Positions 51,511 to 62,852 of a stretch of DNA of 64,000 nt are shown here, one piece after another. Position numbers and translations under genes: made by a program. This DNA comes from Triops longicaudatus (Eukaryota > Arthropoda > Branchiopoda > Notostraca > Triopsidae). Each line of letters begins with the position of its first letter. The stretch's first letter is position 1. The notes under the pieces were generated by a model that did not search any database, had not been told where the DNA came from, and worked only from the letters and a program-made list of their open reading frames with translations. Where the stretch lies: positions 429,155-493,154 of the forward strand of contig JAGQDJ010000051.1 of NCBI GenBank assembly GCA_022885665.1, given 5' to 3'.

Positions 51511-51543
51511 ACTGATCACTTAGCTCGGACGATCCTTAAATAA
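51511..51543 (-). promoter_or_regulatory. Core promoter candidate, cathepsin C copy 1
   Basis: Minus-strand TATTTAAG at 51542-51535 is followed ~25 nt later by TCAGT (51515-51511), an arthropod-type initiator. The ATG at 51456 is ~55 bp beyond. The other two copies have TATA-like boxes at the same distance from their ATG. Confidence 0.5.
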
Positions 51544-51650
51544 CTATAACTATGAGATAATAGATACGTGGATAGTAAGGAAAAACCACTCTTAGATAAG
51601 GCAGAGTCTGATTACGACAATCAAAACCGAGATTTAGTTGTTCTTCAGTG

Positions 51651-51656
51651 TTTATT
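51651..51656 (-). other. Poly(A) signal AATAAA, cathepsin C copy 2
   Basis: AATAAA on the minus strand 73 bp after the stop codon that ends at 51729. Confidence 0.6.
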
Positions 51657-51728
51657 TTTGGTCTTTCAAATTTTAGATTTTTACAAACTATAAAGTTTTA
51701 CATAATTGTATGGAATAGAGTCGCAGAT

Positions 51729-54700
51729 TTAAGGGATGGGAGTAATCTCAACAGCAATGCTTTCAAAGCCACATTCATCGTTACCACGACGAATACGGAA
51801 GAAACCGTTCTCACCCCAGTCAGCACCCCACGAGTTCTTTGCGATCCAGTAAGGTTCGCCGGTAGTGGCATCAGCGCCATAGCCAACAAGCAGTACAGCG
51901 TGGTTGGTAATCTGGAAATAAAGTCAATAAAATTAACAATCTTAAATCAATGAAACAAGGGATAAATCCTTTAAGAAGGTAAAACTGTTTGGAGCATACT
52001 TCAAAGGGGTTGAATTCATTGTCGCGCAGACCAGTAAAATGGTAAATGCCACTTTCGTAGTACATGAAATCGTCGTAAACTTCATAACCAATGACCAAAG
52101 GTCCGTCCAACAAAGCGATCTTCATGAGTTCTTCGTTACAAGCACCGTAGTATCCTACGCAATAAAAAAATAAATAAAAGAAAAACAAATTAGTCGAATG
52201 AGAATAAGTAGGTTGATAAGAAAGAACGAAAGAAATAAAGACAAATATGTCGTCAAAAAAAACTAAAAAAATAAGAGGAAGTGCTTATAAACATAACTAG
52301 AATTTAGTCAACGTACCGCCAACATAGTTGTAGTGAGAAACATAGTGACGGTTGCAGGTTTGAACAGGGCAGGCATCGTCAGCGGCAGTGTAGTTTTGGC
52401 AGATATCATCCACAACACCGAAATCCTAATTAATTGACATTAAAACCAAAACGAATACTATAGTACGTTATAACAAGTTTACAAACCTGAGCGTATTTGC
52501 CAGCGGTCAAGTAAGGGAAGCCACCATCGCAACCTAACAAATGGCGTTTTTGAAATTTGGTCAATGGTAAGCATGACAGTAATTCTCTTTACCTTGAGCA
52601 TACACTGAGCAGCTGACAACGTCTTGAGGTGAATAGACTGGTTGGACTTTGTTTTGGGTCAAAACACGGGTACGGGCTTCAATTGCAGCCAAACTGGAGA
52701 AAATGTAGCAGCTTCCTATAATTTTACGAAAAAAAAATGAACGAATATAGCTGTGACATATTGATATTGACATACCGCAGTTTCCTTGATCCCTAACGGG
52801 CGAAACGTAGTTTTCGCCGTTGTAGTTCCTCCAGTCTAAAGCATCAGGCAAGTAGCGAGCTTTCTGGTACACTTCTTCGCTAACGGGAGCAGTAGGTACA
52901 CGAGAAGGCAAGCGAGACCTGGAAGGAAAAGAGAAGTGCTCTTGTCAACTCACTGGCAGATTTTACGATATGCTGAGCAATAAATTACAATTAAAAAAAA
53001 AAGACAAAAACAAGCAAAAACAAGTGCGAGACAAGGAGATATAGCAACGCCGGAGCAAGCTCAGTCCGCCTGGCCAAGAAAGACGTGCACAACGAAGACT
53101 TGCTTGTATTCTTCGTACTACTTTGAGTAATAAGGGAAAGTGGGACTCCTCGTTACACCTTGCCTTCCTCGTTATTTATTCCTTTTCATTGTTTTTTAGT
53201 TTCGCTTTTCTCTGTACTGCACATGAAAACAGCGGGGATTAAAATGTATACAAGTTCGGCTTCGTCTAAAGTGAGCATCGAAATCACTGATGGCTCCGGA
53301 CACGTGTGAAGCTCGTTAGATTTTTGTTTTCTTGCCTGCTTTCTACGAAGTGAATGCAACCACGACGGGTTACGACAGGCCGGAGCGAACATGGTCCGTC
53401 CGGTCACGTCATGCGGGAGAGAGGCGCACTTCGAATTTTCTCTACATTTCGCTAGATTTCGACATCCTTCATCAGGACAGGCCGAACCAAATGCGGTTCG
53501 CCCGGTCTAACAGCCTCAGTTACGCACGATCAAAATTCCTCGTACTTGTTTTTTGTTTACGTTTGTTATAACTGCACATGGTAATAGTAGAAAAATAATG
53601 CAATTACCTAACGCCTCCAAACAAACGCTGAATATGAGCCAAGGGTTTGCCTTCGAATTTGGAGTAAGCCTTAGCTTTCCAGGAGGTCTGTTTTTCGTTA
53701 ATGCCTTTAACGATGTCCAAGTTATTCTTGAACAGTCCATTCTGCAAAAGAAAAAGAAAAAAATGAAGTAATCGATAGAAAATTCGTCTTCATAACAACG
53801 AATTCCTTACGGGAGCATGAAGAGATTGCTTGTGTTGCTTTACAGCAGTGGCTTGGACTCGGCGACCAGTGTAACAAGCCCAGTTGTTCACCAAAACATC
53901 ATGGCTCCAACCAGGAAGAACAGTATCACAGTAGCTGTAAACAACATCGCCGTCCTAGTAATATTATCCCGCTATAAATTTCCCCGAATCTCCGAAACCA
54001 AATAATGACTGTTAAAAACTGAATTGCCTACCACAGAGTAGTTGGAAAAGGCAAACCATTTCCGCTCAGTCACAGTTACTTCGAAACCTTGGTTGTAAAT
54101 CAAACTGCCGAAATAAAATTACCGTTATTTAAACTCGTTAATCTCGACTGTAAATTTAACTTACGTCCAGGTACCGCGGTTGCCGTATTCATCAATAGCG
54201 ACGTTAGGGTAGACCAAATCAATCTTCACTTGACGGACCGACTGTGATGCTGTGAATGCAATTGGACAAATTAAACTACTAGCGATTTTTTTTGGCAAAA
54301 ATTTATGAAAATGTGTTATGCATTTTGCATGACCGGATTTCCGCCAGCTAGGCCGGGTGAACAGAGCTTACTCCGGCTTCTGTCAATCTGCAAGCCTTCG
54401 AGCCCGCGCTTGTTGTTTCCATTCCGAATCGAACAAAACGCGGGTGGAAAGCTTGAATGTGCCTCTTCGACTAGTGACTAAGCCGGCCGATCGTGTTCCC
54501 TCCGGCCTACTGAAATCCGTTGTGTTTCTCTTCGCTCGTAGGGAAAAAAGCTAAAAATCTTACCGTCAAAGCTTGAGCAATCGATGGTTTTATCCCCTGT
54601 GCGAGGTCCTTCGTAGAACACCCAAGTACCCCGGATTTCACCGTAGGTACCTAGCAAATCATTATCGATCAGTCACTTATAAAAATACAAACGTTTTTCA

Positions 54701-54781
54701 CCTACAATTGGCGGGCGTATCGGCGTGAGCGAAGGCGGCGAGCGCCAAAGTAGCCACCAAAACGGCCAATGTTGAAGCCAT
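51729..54781 (-). CDS. CTSC: Cathepsin C / dipeptidyl peptidase 1, copy 2
   Basis: Twelve exons: 54781-54706, 54650-54564, 54249-54165, 54104-54032, 53951-53811, 53741-53608, 52918-52776, 52715-52593, 52533-52487, 52425-52317, 52154-52000 and 51911-51729, giving 451 residues. Signal peptide MASTLAVLVATLALAAFAHA, then DTPANCTYGEI (exclusion domain). Catalytic residues are present: DQGNCGSCYIFSS (Cys ~249), ITNHAVLLVGYG (His ~395), YWIAKNSWG (Asn ~417); also NDECGFESIAVE. Introns interrupting ANC|TYGE, GTW|TLIYN, NCG|SCY and YAQ|GCDG are absent from the neighbouring copies, while the PVR|DQG intron of copies 1 and 3 is missing. The exon-1 donor (GTAGGT) was chosen because it alone restores the conserved ANCTYGE. 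Two introns hold GC-rich repeat copies. Confidence 0.94.
53379..53506. repeat. GC-rich quasi-palindrome pair, intron 6 of cathepsin C copy 2
   Basis: Two 26-bp imperfect palindromes, 53379-53404 (gccggagcgaacatggtccg...) and 53481-53506 (gccgaacc...ggttcgcccggt), flank ~76 bp. The intervening sequence resembles, in reverse complement, the one at 54378-54481. Confidence 0.5.
54352..54507. repeat. GC-rich quasi-palindrome pair, intron 2 of cathepsin C copy 2
   Basis: Quasi-palindromes at 54352-54378 (gccgggtgaac...ctccggct) and 54482-54507 (gccggccgatc...ctccggcc) flank ~103 bp. It appears to be a diverged, oppositely oriented copy of 53379-53506. A possible third member is at 27283-27395. Confidence 0.5.
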
Positions 54782-55283
54782 TTTCCCAACAGAAAACTTT
54801 GTAGAACTGTAAACAGTACTCCCCGCTTCGAAGGAAGTATGTAAAACCCAATGTTGGATGCTGTTATTTATACGGTCATAGCCAACTTATCGAAACAAGA
54901 GGCAGGTGAATATCTCTCAAAGAACTTAAAAGTTGACCGATAAATTAACAATATCTGCATTCTACTTGAGCTTTGATCACTGTCGTCCGAGGCGGGCACA
55001 AAGATCTCTGGGAATCTTTTATCTCTTCTCAGCTCAACTTTTTTCACGAGTAGTGAAACGGCAATTTGTTTTATGACATGCTTTGTTTGTATTATAAAAA
55101 CGCAAAACTAGACTATCACGAGTCCCGAGTTTACAAAATAAAGGCACGATGACATTGCATTTTTCTTGTCCATATAACAGTGTAACATAAAAGCGTCGAG
55201 GATAACATCTTCATATGTTTTATCTGTAAGAGATACCAGATCAAAATCGAGATTTTCATATGCCATTGTATAACACTGTTGGT
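54782..55283. other. Spacer between cathepsin C copies 2 and 3
   Basis: About 500 bp containing the promoter of copy 2 and the 3' flank of copy 3. No further coding sequence was seen. Confidence 0.7.
54865..54872 (-). promoter_or_regulatory. TATA box candidate, cathepsin C copy 2
   Basis: TATAAATA on the minus strand, ~85 bp upstream of the ATG at 54781. Spacing agrees with the other two copies. Confidence 0.6.
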
Positions 55284-57528
55284 TTAAGGTATCGGCATCG
55301 CTTCGACCGCAATGCTTTCAATGCCGCATTCATCCGTACCACGACGGATACGGAAATAACCCGATTCGCCCCATTTCGCAGACCAGCTGTTCTTCACAAT
55401 CCAGTACGGCTGACCTGTAACGTCATCAGTACCGTAACCCACCAACAAAACAGCGTGATTCGTCAACTAAACAAAAAAAAGAGGAATATACAATTAAAAA
55501 CAACGGTTTGCAATTAATAGTATACCATACATAAATCAAACCGAAAGCGATGAAAGTACAGTTTTAATTACAGATTATTTACCTCAAAAGGGTTGAACTT
55601 GTCCTGAAGTCCTGTATGGTGGTAAATGCCACCGCTGTAATGCATGAAGTCGGGGTAAACTTCGAAAGACACGGACAAAGGTCCGTTATTCACTAGCGCC
55701 AGCTTCATGAGCTGTTCATTGCAAGCTCCATAGTAGCCTACACAATTACCCAACAAAACGTGAAACTTTAAGTTTCAAGGAAAACTTCGTTTGGAAGTGA
55801 ATGTTTACCTCCGACGTATTGATACTCTGAAACGTAATGACGAATGCATTCTTTGCTTTTGCAAGTGCTATCTTGTCCCACGTAAGGATTGCAATCTTCT
55901 TGCACTACGCCGTAATCTTGAGCGTACTTGCCAGCAATCAAATACGGAAAGCCACCTTCGCAACCTTGCGAATAGGCCGAGCAACTCACGACATCTTGCG
56001 TGGACAATGTCGCTTGCACATCGTTGTGGGTCATCACCTTTAAACGCGCCTCAAGCATGCCCATACTCGAAAAACTAAAGAACAGCTAATCAATACACTC
56101 TTACAAACAAATAATTCTTAGACAGAATTTTATGACAGTTCGTTACCTGTAGCAGGATCCGCAACCTCCTTGGTCCCTAAAATAAACAGAAAATTTTAAT
56201 AAAACTATGAATTAAGCAAATTAGGAGTTTTAAAGGCACGGCCAATACCTGACTGGAGAGACATAATTTTCCCCAGATACGTTCCTCCAATCCCAGCTCG
56301 CGGGTAAAAACTGGGTTTGGAATTTGGTGGCTTTGCTGACTGGAGCAGGTTTAGGTCTAGACAAAACTCGCGATCTACAAAGAAAAACGTTACTAACAGT
56401 TCTGAAATCTTAAATTTAATCATGGTTTATACTTAAGTCCTCCACGCATCTTCAGCAAATGGTCATGTGATAATCCGTGCATATCAGGGTACGCTTTCGC
56501 GGTCCACATCTTCTGCTGCTGGTTAATCTGACGAATTAAGTCATGGTTGTTGCGAAACAAGCCGCTCTGGAAGGAAAACAAAATCGAACGAAGTGAACAC
56601 AAACATGAAAAACTCAAAATATGAAGGGAACAAAACGCAATTCGCTTACTGGAGCTGTCAAAGTTCGACGATGGGTTTTGGCGGGAACTGTGGTGATTTT
56701 TTTGCCTTGAGCGCAAGCCCAGTTGCGTCCCAACACGTCATGAGACCATCCAGAACCGGTCAGCGTTCTATCGCAGAAACTCGTGACTTCAGTTCCATTC
56801 TGCAAAATCAAATTATTTTTTAATTTTAGAGTAATCATGAATAAAACAAATTGCTACAAGTTCTGATACACGAATGATAACGGAAGCAATGAAAGTCTCC
56901 ACGGAATGAGCTATTCAAAGTACTGCGCAATAAAATCATGTAGGTTTATGACTCAAGTAAACATTCCTCTTCTAGCTATAAAGCATTGATCAACAATATA
57001 AGTTTTCCTTGCGAGTGTCTTAATGTAGATTAGGAAACGTTCAGTAGACACTATACTAACGCCACGCAAGTGCGGGGGGTTAGTATATTGTCTTAGCACA
57101 CTAAAATAGTATACAAGAGGATTTTACTTCAGAATAGTCAAAAAAGGCAAAGATTTTCCTGCCAGCGACGGTAATTTCAAAGCCTTGGTTGTAGATCATG
57201 GTCCAGCTTCCAGCATTCTCGTACTGGTCCACGGCCAAGTCAGGATAAGACAACTCGATTGTAATCTTGTGTGAAGCGTCTCCTGAAAAGCGAAAGTTCA
57301 AAAATCACAAACATGTGTAAAAGGTAAGAGTTGGGGAGAAATTGATTTCGCAGTACCTGATTTTTGGCAGTCAATCGCTCTATCATGGCTGCGTTGGGTT
57401 TCATAAAAGATCCAGCGACCAACAACTTCTCCATAAGTGCAATTTGCAGGAGTGTCAGCTTGGATGACACTGCAAACGCAGAACAAAATTGCACCCAGCA
57501 GTGCTAACTGGGTAAAAACGCTAAACAT
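55284..57528 (-). CDS. CTSC: Cathepsin C / dipeptidyl peptidase 1, copy 3
   Basis: Nine exons: 57528-57357, 57282-57128, 56799-56650, 56566-56433, 56374-56249, 56176-56147, 56074-55809, 55737-55583 and 55466-55284, giving 456 residues. Signal peptide LALLGAILFCVCSVIQ, then ADTPANCTYGEV. Triad residues are present: DQGGCGSCYSFSSMGMLEAR (Cys ~254), LTNHAVLLVGYG (His ~400), YWIVKNSWS (Asn ~422). The glycine after NSW is Ser here, unlike the other two copies. A 30-nt exon carries the active-site Cys, and an intron inside CY|S is unique to this copy. The intron after YAQ, found in copies 1 and 2, is absent. First gene of the array in transcription order. Confidence 0.94.
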
Positions 57529-57589
57529 TTCACGTTCGTTCAGGAACTATTGCCTTCAGTGTTGAGAGTTTAGCTGACCGGCGATGACT

Positions 57590-57624
57590 GGTGGAAATTT
57601 TAGCACACACAACGTGTAAATATA
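57590..57624 (-). promoter_or_regulatory. Core promoter candidate, cathepsin C copy 3
   Basis: Minus-strand TATATTTA (57624-57617) with CAGTCA at 57590 about 30 nt downstream, a TATA/initiator arrangement, ~90 bp upstream of the ATG at 57528. Confidence 0.5.
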
Positions 57625-60111
57625 GGCTGAAAGACGCGGGTCACTGACTTGGGGGAATCCGAAGCCTTGACAACACGACCTTGAAAATAACTTGCCTCTG
57701 TTGTCACAAAATACACGATGACCGACCCCCCTTCGAGCAATGGCGCATTTTACTTTAGTAGAAAACTAGGAAAGGAAGGTCTAGGAGTGGAGCAAAATGA
57801 GTCATTAGTAAATACAGCACGTTAGGAAGAAAAACAATTTAGGCTTAGTATAGAGAACCGGGACAATTGGTCCTTAAAAAAGTGGTACTCTACAAGGGGG
57901 AGTAATATGGGACTTGTCCCGTTGCAGGCTCGACTGCAGGCACGCTGGACTTAAAGAAGTGGTACACTTTAAGGCATTTATGAATGTGAAGTGTACCAGG
58001 TTGCAGTGTTTATTGACTTGACATTGTAGTGTGTCACAATGACAACTTTATTTTTATTGTTTTGTTATCAAAGTACTGTTGTGTATTGTAAACAGTTTTC
58101 ACAAAAGAAAAGCACTGCGAAGAATATTGGATCCGTTAGATTAAGGAATGCGTGATAGAGAAACTGGGATTTTCCAAATAGTTCGCACATTTCCTGCACT
58201 TTATCGTTGTGGTGTATGACGTAAGGTCTTCCTATTTTTTAATATCCCGAAAAACAGCCCAAGACAGGTTTTGTTTAAGGCTTGGTAGCGGAAAAGGGAA
58301 ATAAATCACGCGATAAGCAGTTTTTCCCCTTCGGGAACGATACGCCAATACTTCCATACTTCTGTGAGTTGAACACTCCTGTATTATACCATTTAAGAAG
58401 CCGTCCTCCGAAAAATTTAATATGCGATACGCCAGGCTAGGAATATTTATACTGCTGCCTTTACGATGGTTGTGTGAAAGAGAAAGTATAAGTTTTTTTG
58501 CCTGTTACTAAGCAAGGGAGCGTAAGCTGTAGGGATGAGCAACGTAAATGTACCACTTAGTTTATTTGATGCATTTAATTGTAAATGTAAAACAAAACAA
58601 AACATAGCATTATAGGCCCGTTTTAAATAGTACTAAAATGGCTAAATATTTGATGGTTGTTTCTTTATAAATGCATGATTGCTTCACCTTAGGTCGTGGC
58701 CTTTTTTGGCCCGTTTTAAATAGTACTAAAATGGCTAAATATTTGGTGGTTGTTTCTTTACATATATGCATGATTGCTTCACCCTAGGTCGTGGCCTTTT
58801 TTGGCACTTTCCAGTATTTTCGAATTTCACTATCAAAAAGTAACTGTGACTGTTAGAATCTCCGAATTTTTCACACAGATAGTACAAAGACTAACCCTTA
58901 TGAGAATTGAACACAAAAAAGTAGCTTCCTTTTGCCTCAGGGTAAATTTGATGTTAAAATTTGCTAAGCGAACTCCGACCATTTTCCCGTATTACAGATT
59001 ATAGGATTTTGGAGGGTAACACATCAGGGTCAGGAAAGTCAAGATTAACCTACAAAAAGCGTAGAAAAACTCAAATCACATTCCCCTCAGAGTTGAAAAT
59101 ACTGCGGATTATCAAGACTAAAGTAATAGTGGAAAACGTAAGAATTGCCTAAAAAGTGCAAATGTAAAAGGAATATGTTTCAAAGCTCAATTTCCTCTTT
59201 TCTGCCTGCCTCTTTTCGATTATTTTCTGCTGCTTTTCGATTATTTTCGATGTTTTCTAAAGTAACTGAACTCATTTTGTAAAAATTTTATGGTCAGAAG
59301 TGTATAACTCATCTGTATAACAATCTGCAAGAAAATTTTTTAATCAGAAGTTTAACTTTTGAATTTCAATCGTAAAATTTTTTGTTCGCACTCAAAGGTG
59401 CAGCTGCGTGGGGTGACTTCGAACGTGTACTTAAAAATGTAAATACACATGCGACCACAGAAGTAAAAACCCCTGTAGTTTATTTTCGAATCGAATGTTT
59501 TGTCGACCCTTGAAGGTAATAAAATTACAATGAGCAACAAATAAGTACAGCGGTAAAATTGCTACAAAGACTTTTACAAATCTATGCGGAATAAGCACAT
59601 TCAATGGTAAAAGTCTTTGCTATACATTTTGTATTGTGCTTTTAAGATCTTTTTTAACATTGTAATTAAATCTATTTGTTCAGCTTATATTTATTCTATT
59701 AAATTGTTCAATAAAATGAATAAGAAGTATGTAATAAAACAACTAAAAAAAATATATTTCAAATGTACTGTACGCTTGAAGCTGTGTTTCCTCTTAAATT
59801 CATAAGATAATTCAGCTTACCTTTCAATTAATTTGAGGTATGAAAGGTTCAGAAAGTAAAATGGTTTCAAACGCAGTAATATTTTAATAAGCTAATGCTT
59901 GTCTTGGTTTGCACCAACAGAGGCTGGATAACAGCATAACTGTGCTTGATAGAGGTGGCCTCCGTTGGCCTATAGGGTGGCTCTTTTGGACTATGGGCGG
60001 GGTCTTTCGGACTGAACTCCCAATATGCTCCATTCCATTGCTCGGTGTAAGATGAGGTACGGTTAGCTTCTGACGGGTGGAAACGTAAACAAAACAAAGC
60101 ACCATAGAACT
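57625..60111. other. Intergenic between cathepsin array and TBC1D7
   Basis: About 2.5 kb, AT-rich, containing a two-copy tandem repeat (58615-58802). No supported gene. The last ~200 bp before 60112 are less AT-rich and probably hold the TBC1D7 promoter. Confidence 0.6.
58615..58802 (+). repeat. Tandem duplication, two ~93-bp units
   Basis: Unit 1 starts at 58615 and unit 2 at 58708 (ggcccgttttaaatagtact), nearly identical apart from a few substitutions and a 2-nt length difference. The high identity indicates a recent duplication in non-coding DNA. Confidence 0.95.
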
Positions 60112-61920
60112 ATGGCCGTGGACGAACGGAACTTTCGTTCATATTACTATGAGAAAGTTGGATTCCGTGGTGTAGAAGAAAAGAAATCTTTGGAAATTTT
60201 GTGGAAAGAAAGACCCTTAGATGCTTCCAAACTTCGCCAATTTTGCATACGGTTCCCAGTTCCTGCCCTTTACCGCAATCTCCTCTGGAAAGTACTCTTT
60301 GGTAAGCAATTAACGTATATTGAGATTTTTTTTTCATGTAATCATGAAGTCTATATAATTCCGTACGTTACTTTTAGAGATACTTCCTATTCACTACGAG
60401 AACCACGACTGGGTTTGGCAACAAAGATGCACCCAATATGATGATCTCTCGCACGCCCTTGACGTTATGGGTTACACAACATCGAATACTCCGTTATCTG
60501 AGCGTATCGTCTTAGTATGGTTACTCGAAGAACGACGCTTGAATTTCGACCATAAACGTCAAGTATTTCCTTAAACCAAGTCATTCCCCATCATTTTAAG
60601 AATTCTCGGATCTTTTGTTCCAAAACAGATGGCTGAATCTTTACAGAAAAACTGCCTAGCCATCGCAGAAAGCATAGTCAAAATGTTCGACCCGGAGCCC
60701 GAGTGTTACTGGCTCTCGAAAGGCTTTTTCCTCAATGTGCGAAAGTTTGAGAAGGACATCAGAAGCCTCAAACAAGTTTTTGCGAACAAATTGGAAACAG
60801 AAGATCCTGCTCTTTACAAGTACTTGTCTAAATTTGATCGTTCCAGATTATTCTTGTAATCAGTGATTCGTAGGCATTTAATAAGCATTGGTGCTTTGGA
60901 CGTTTTCCCGTTACAAGAATGGTTTGGCCAGTGTTTTGCCAAAGTCTTACCAGAGACAGCGTTAGAAAGGTACTTTCCTTTCCTTGTTCTTTTTAAACGG
61001 GAGTGCACTTTAGCAAACCGATGGCCAATGTTTTCCACATTGGAGTTAAGCAAGTAGGAAGCCATTGGCAGTATTCGAAGCTATTTAAAATGTTTACCTT
61101 TTTAAATTTAGCACTATCTGGTCCAACTTTAACACTTTAAAGGAACTTTACTGAGTACTTGAAAAAAATCCTAATAAGTGTTATAGTTTTTTGTCAAGGC
61201 AAAATTTATTTAAATAAAAAACGACTCTTAACCGACAAGACTGCGAAGTGCAAGGTTTGGTTGGAGACAAACCGAACTTCCTCACATTTTTTACGAGCTT
61301 ATTCGTCTTTTCTGTATTTTATAACCGATATGGAACTCTTTTCCCATTTTTGCTATCTCATGAGCACTTAAAAACTTTAAACTATCTTTTAAGAAGTTAT
61401 AGTAATAGATAAAAAATTAAGTTAGACGCAACTGTTAGTCTCTTTCGACACGGATATTTCGTATGTTTCCCATTTTTCTAAGTAAATTTGTCACAGGTTT
61501 ATCACGTACAGTGTTCAAAATAGCGAATTATTCCATTAACTGGTATCCAGATAAGTGGACTTAACTTTGCTCACATACAGTCTTCCTGGCTAACATCTGA
61601 CTTGTGTCTTTCATACAGAATATGGGACAAATTAGTGGGTGGGTCGTGTAAGATTCTCATTTATGTCACACTCGCCATGCTCATCCACCTCCGCAGGCCT
61701 ATTCTTTCTTTCTGCAAGTCGGGAACTGAGGCTCTGAAATACATCAATGACGTAAGTTTGCCAGTTATACTTGACAAAGCTTTCCAATGTTGCGACCTAG
61801 ATGACAGAAGAAACTGCCGATTTGATTGCGACCAAAGCGGTGGATTTGTGGCAGCAAAATGGAAGTCCGTTGTCCCTCAACGACATCGCCGTTCATCCTT
61901 CTTCGCGGCCGAAAACCTAG
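60112..61920 (+). CDS. TBC1D7: TBC1 domain family member 7 (TSC complex subunit)
   Basis: Six exons: 60112-60301, 60378-60562, 60629-60819, 60874-60969, 61619-61751 and 61801-61920, phases consistent, giving 304 residues (human protein 293). Typical blocks are MAVDERNFRSYYYEKVGFRG at the start, VPALYRNLLWKVLF, EDPALYKHLISIGALDVFPL, W-x-x-x-CFAKVLPETALERIWD and KLVGGSCKILIYV, with an AVDLWQQNG tail. The family is the third subunit of the TSC1-TSC2 complex, which restrains Rheb and mTORC1. TBC1D7 lacks the usual catalytic finger residues of Rab GAPs. Intron 3 is only 54 bp; its donor GTACTT was chosen because it restores ALYKH. Convergent with the minus-strand Patronin gene. Confidence 0.94.
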
Positions 61921-61947
61921 TTCTTTTATGGAAATCCTTTTATGAGA

Positions 61948-61953
61948 AATAAA
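61948..61953 (+). other. Poly(A) signal AATAAA, TBC1D7
   Basis: AATAAA 28 bp after the stop codon, followed by a T-rich stretch. Confidence 0.65.
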
Positions 61954-62852
61954 AGTCTTTTATTTTGCTTGAGCGGCTGGTTATTTATTAGAGTTTGCTT
62001 GTATAAGACAACGGGCCGAAATTAAGAGAAATGGGAAGGGACACAAAACACTCGCCGGGGGTTATGTCCCACCCCCCTTGACAGGAATAAACATAACCAT
62101 TTAGTTTTAATTAGATCGCTATCGCTTTGGCTGTGATAGTATAACCCTCCCGCAAGTTAATATGAATGAACTATATACAACACAACACTTAAAACGCTCT
62201 TTTGTTTTTGGAAGCAAAAAGGGTTAGCCATATTTCCACCCTTTCTCGTAATTATTTTTTTATTTCCTTTTAGCTGGCACAAGTGTCTGCTTTCGTCAAC
62301 TACGGTATGATCGGGATCTTCTTAAGTTTCCTTATTTTGTGACTTTACAACACAAAACAGGGCAAAGGTAGGAAAACTTACACATAAAATTCTCCTGGTT
62401 GATTTACTTTTCTCAACAGTGCCCTTTGCATGTAAAATATAGGATAGTTAAAACGATTTCATCCTTAAGCGTTGTAATTATAGAACATAGTGCGCTAGAG
62501 GAAGCAAGTATCACGCAAACTATGGGAATGTAGCATTAGCTTTTAATGTTTTGAACCGATTAAAAAATTTCCCAATCAACGGAAGTTCAGGGGATGAAGG
62601 GGAAAAAACAAGGAACAAAAACAATTAAAAATATTGTTTTGCCAAGTGGAAAATCTGTCCAAAGCATCAATGGAGCTGCCTAGACTTGCGAAACATGTGG
62701 CACTGAGTTTCCAAAACCTCCTCCTGACCGTACACCGTTTAATCGCAAAAACAGTGAAAGGAAAAAAAAATGCAGGAATAAAACTAGAAAAAGTCGTAGA
62801 AGGCTGCAACTGTAAGGACAATGTTGTGAATGGCAATTTTTCTTCATTTCCT
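61954..62852. other. 3' flank shared by TBC1D7 and Patronin
   Basis: Tail-to-tail spacer of ~900 bp. At 62279-62340 a splice-acceptor-like stretch precedes a short hydrophobic frame (AFVNYGMIGIFLSFLIL then stop), with no partner exon. The remainder should include the Patronin 3' UTR. Confidence 0.55.

Noticed and set aside
62279..62340. Short hydrophobic frame after an acceptor-like site downstream of TBC1D7
   Set aside because: No upstream exon in phase was found and the stretch is too short to assign; TBC1D7 already ends cleanly with a poly(A) signal.
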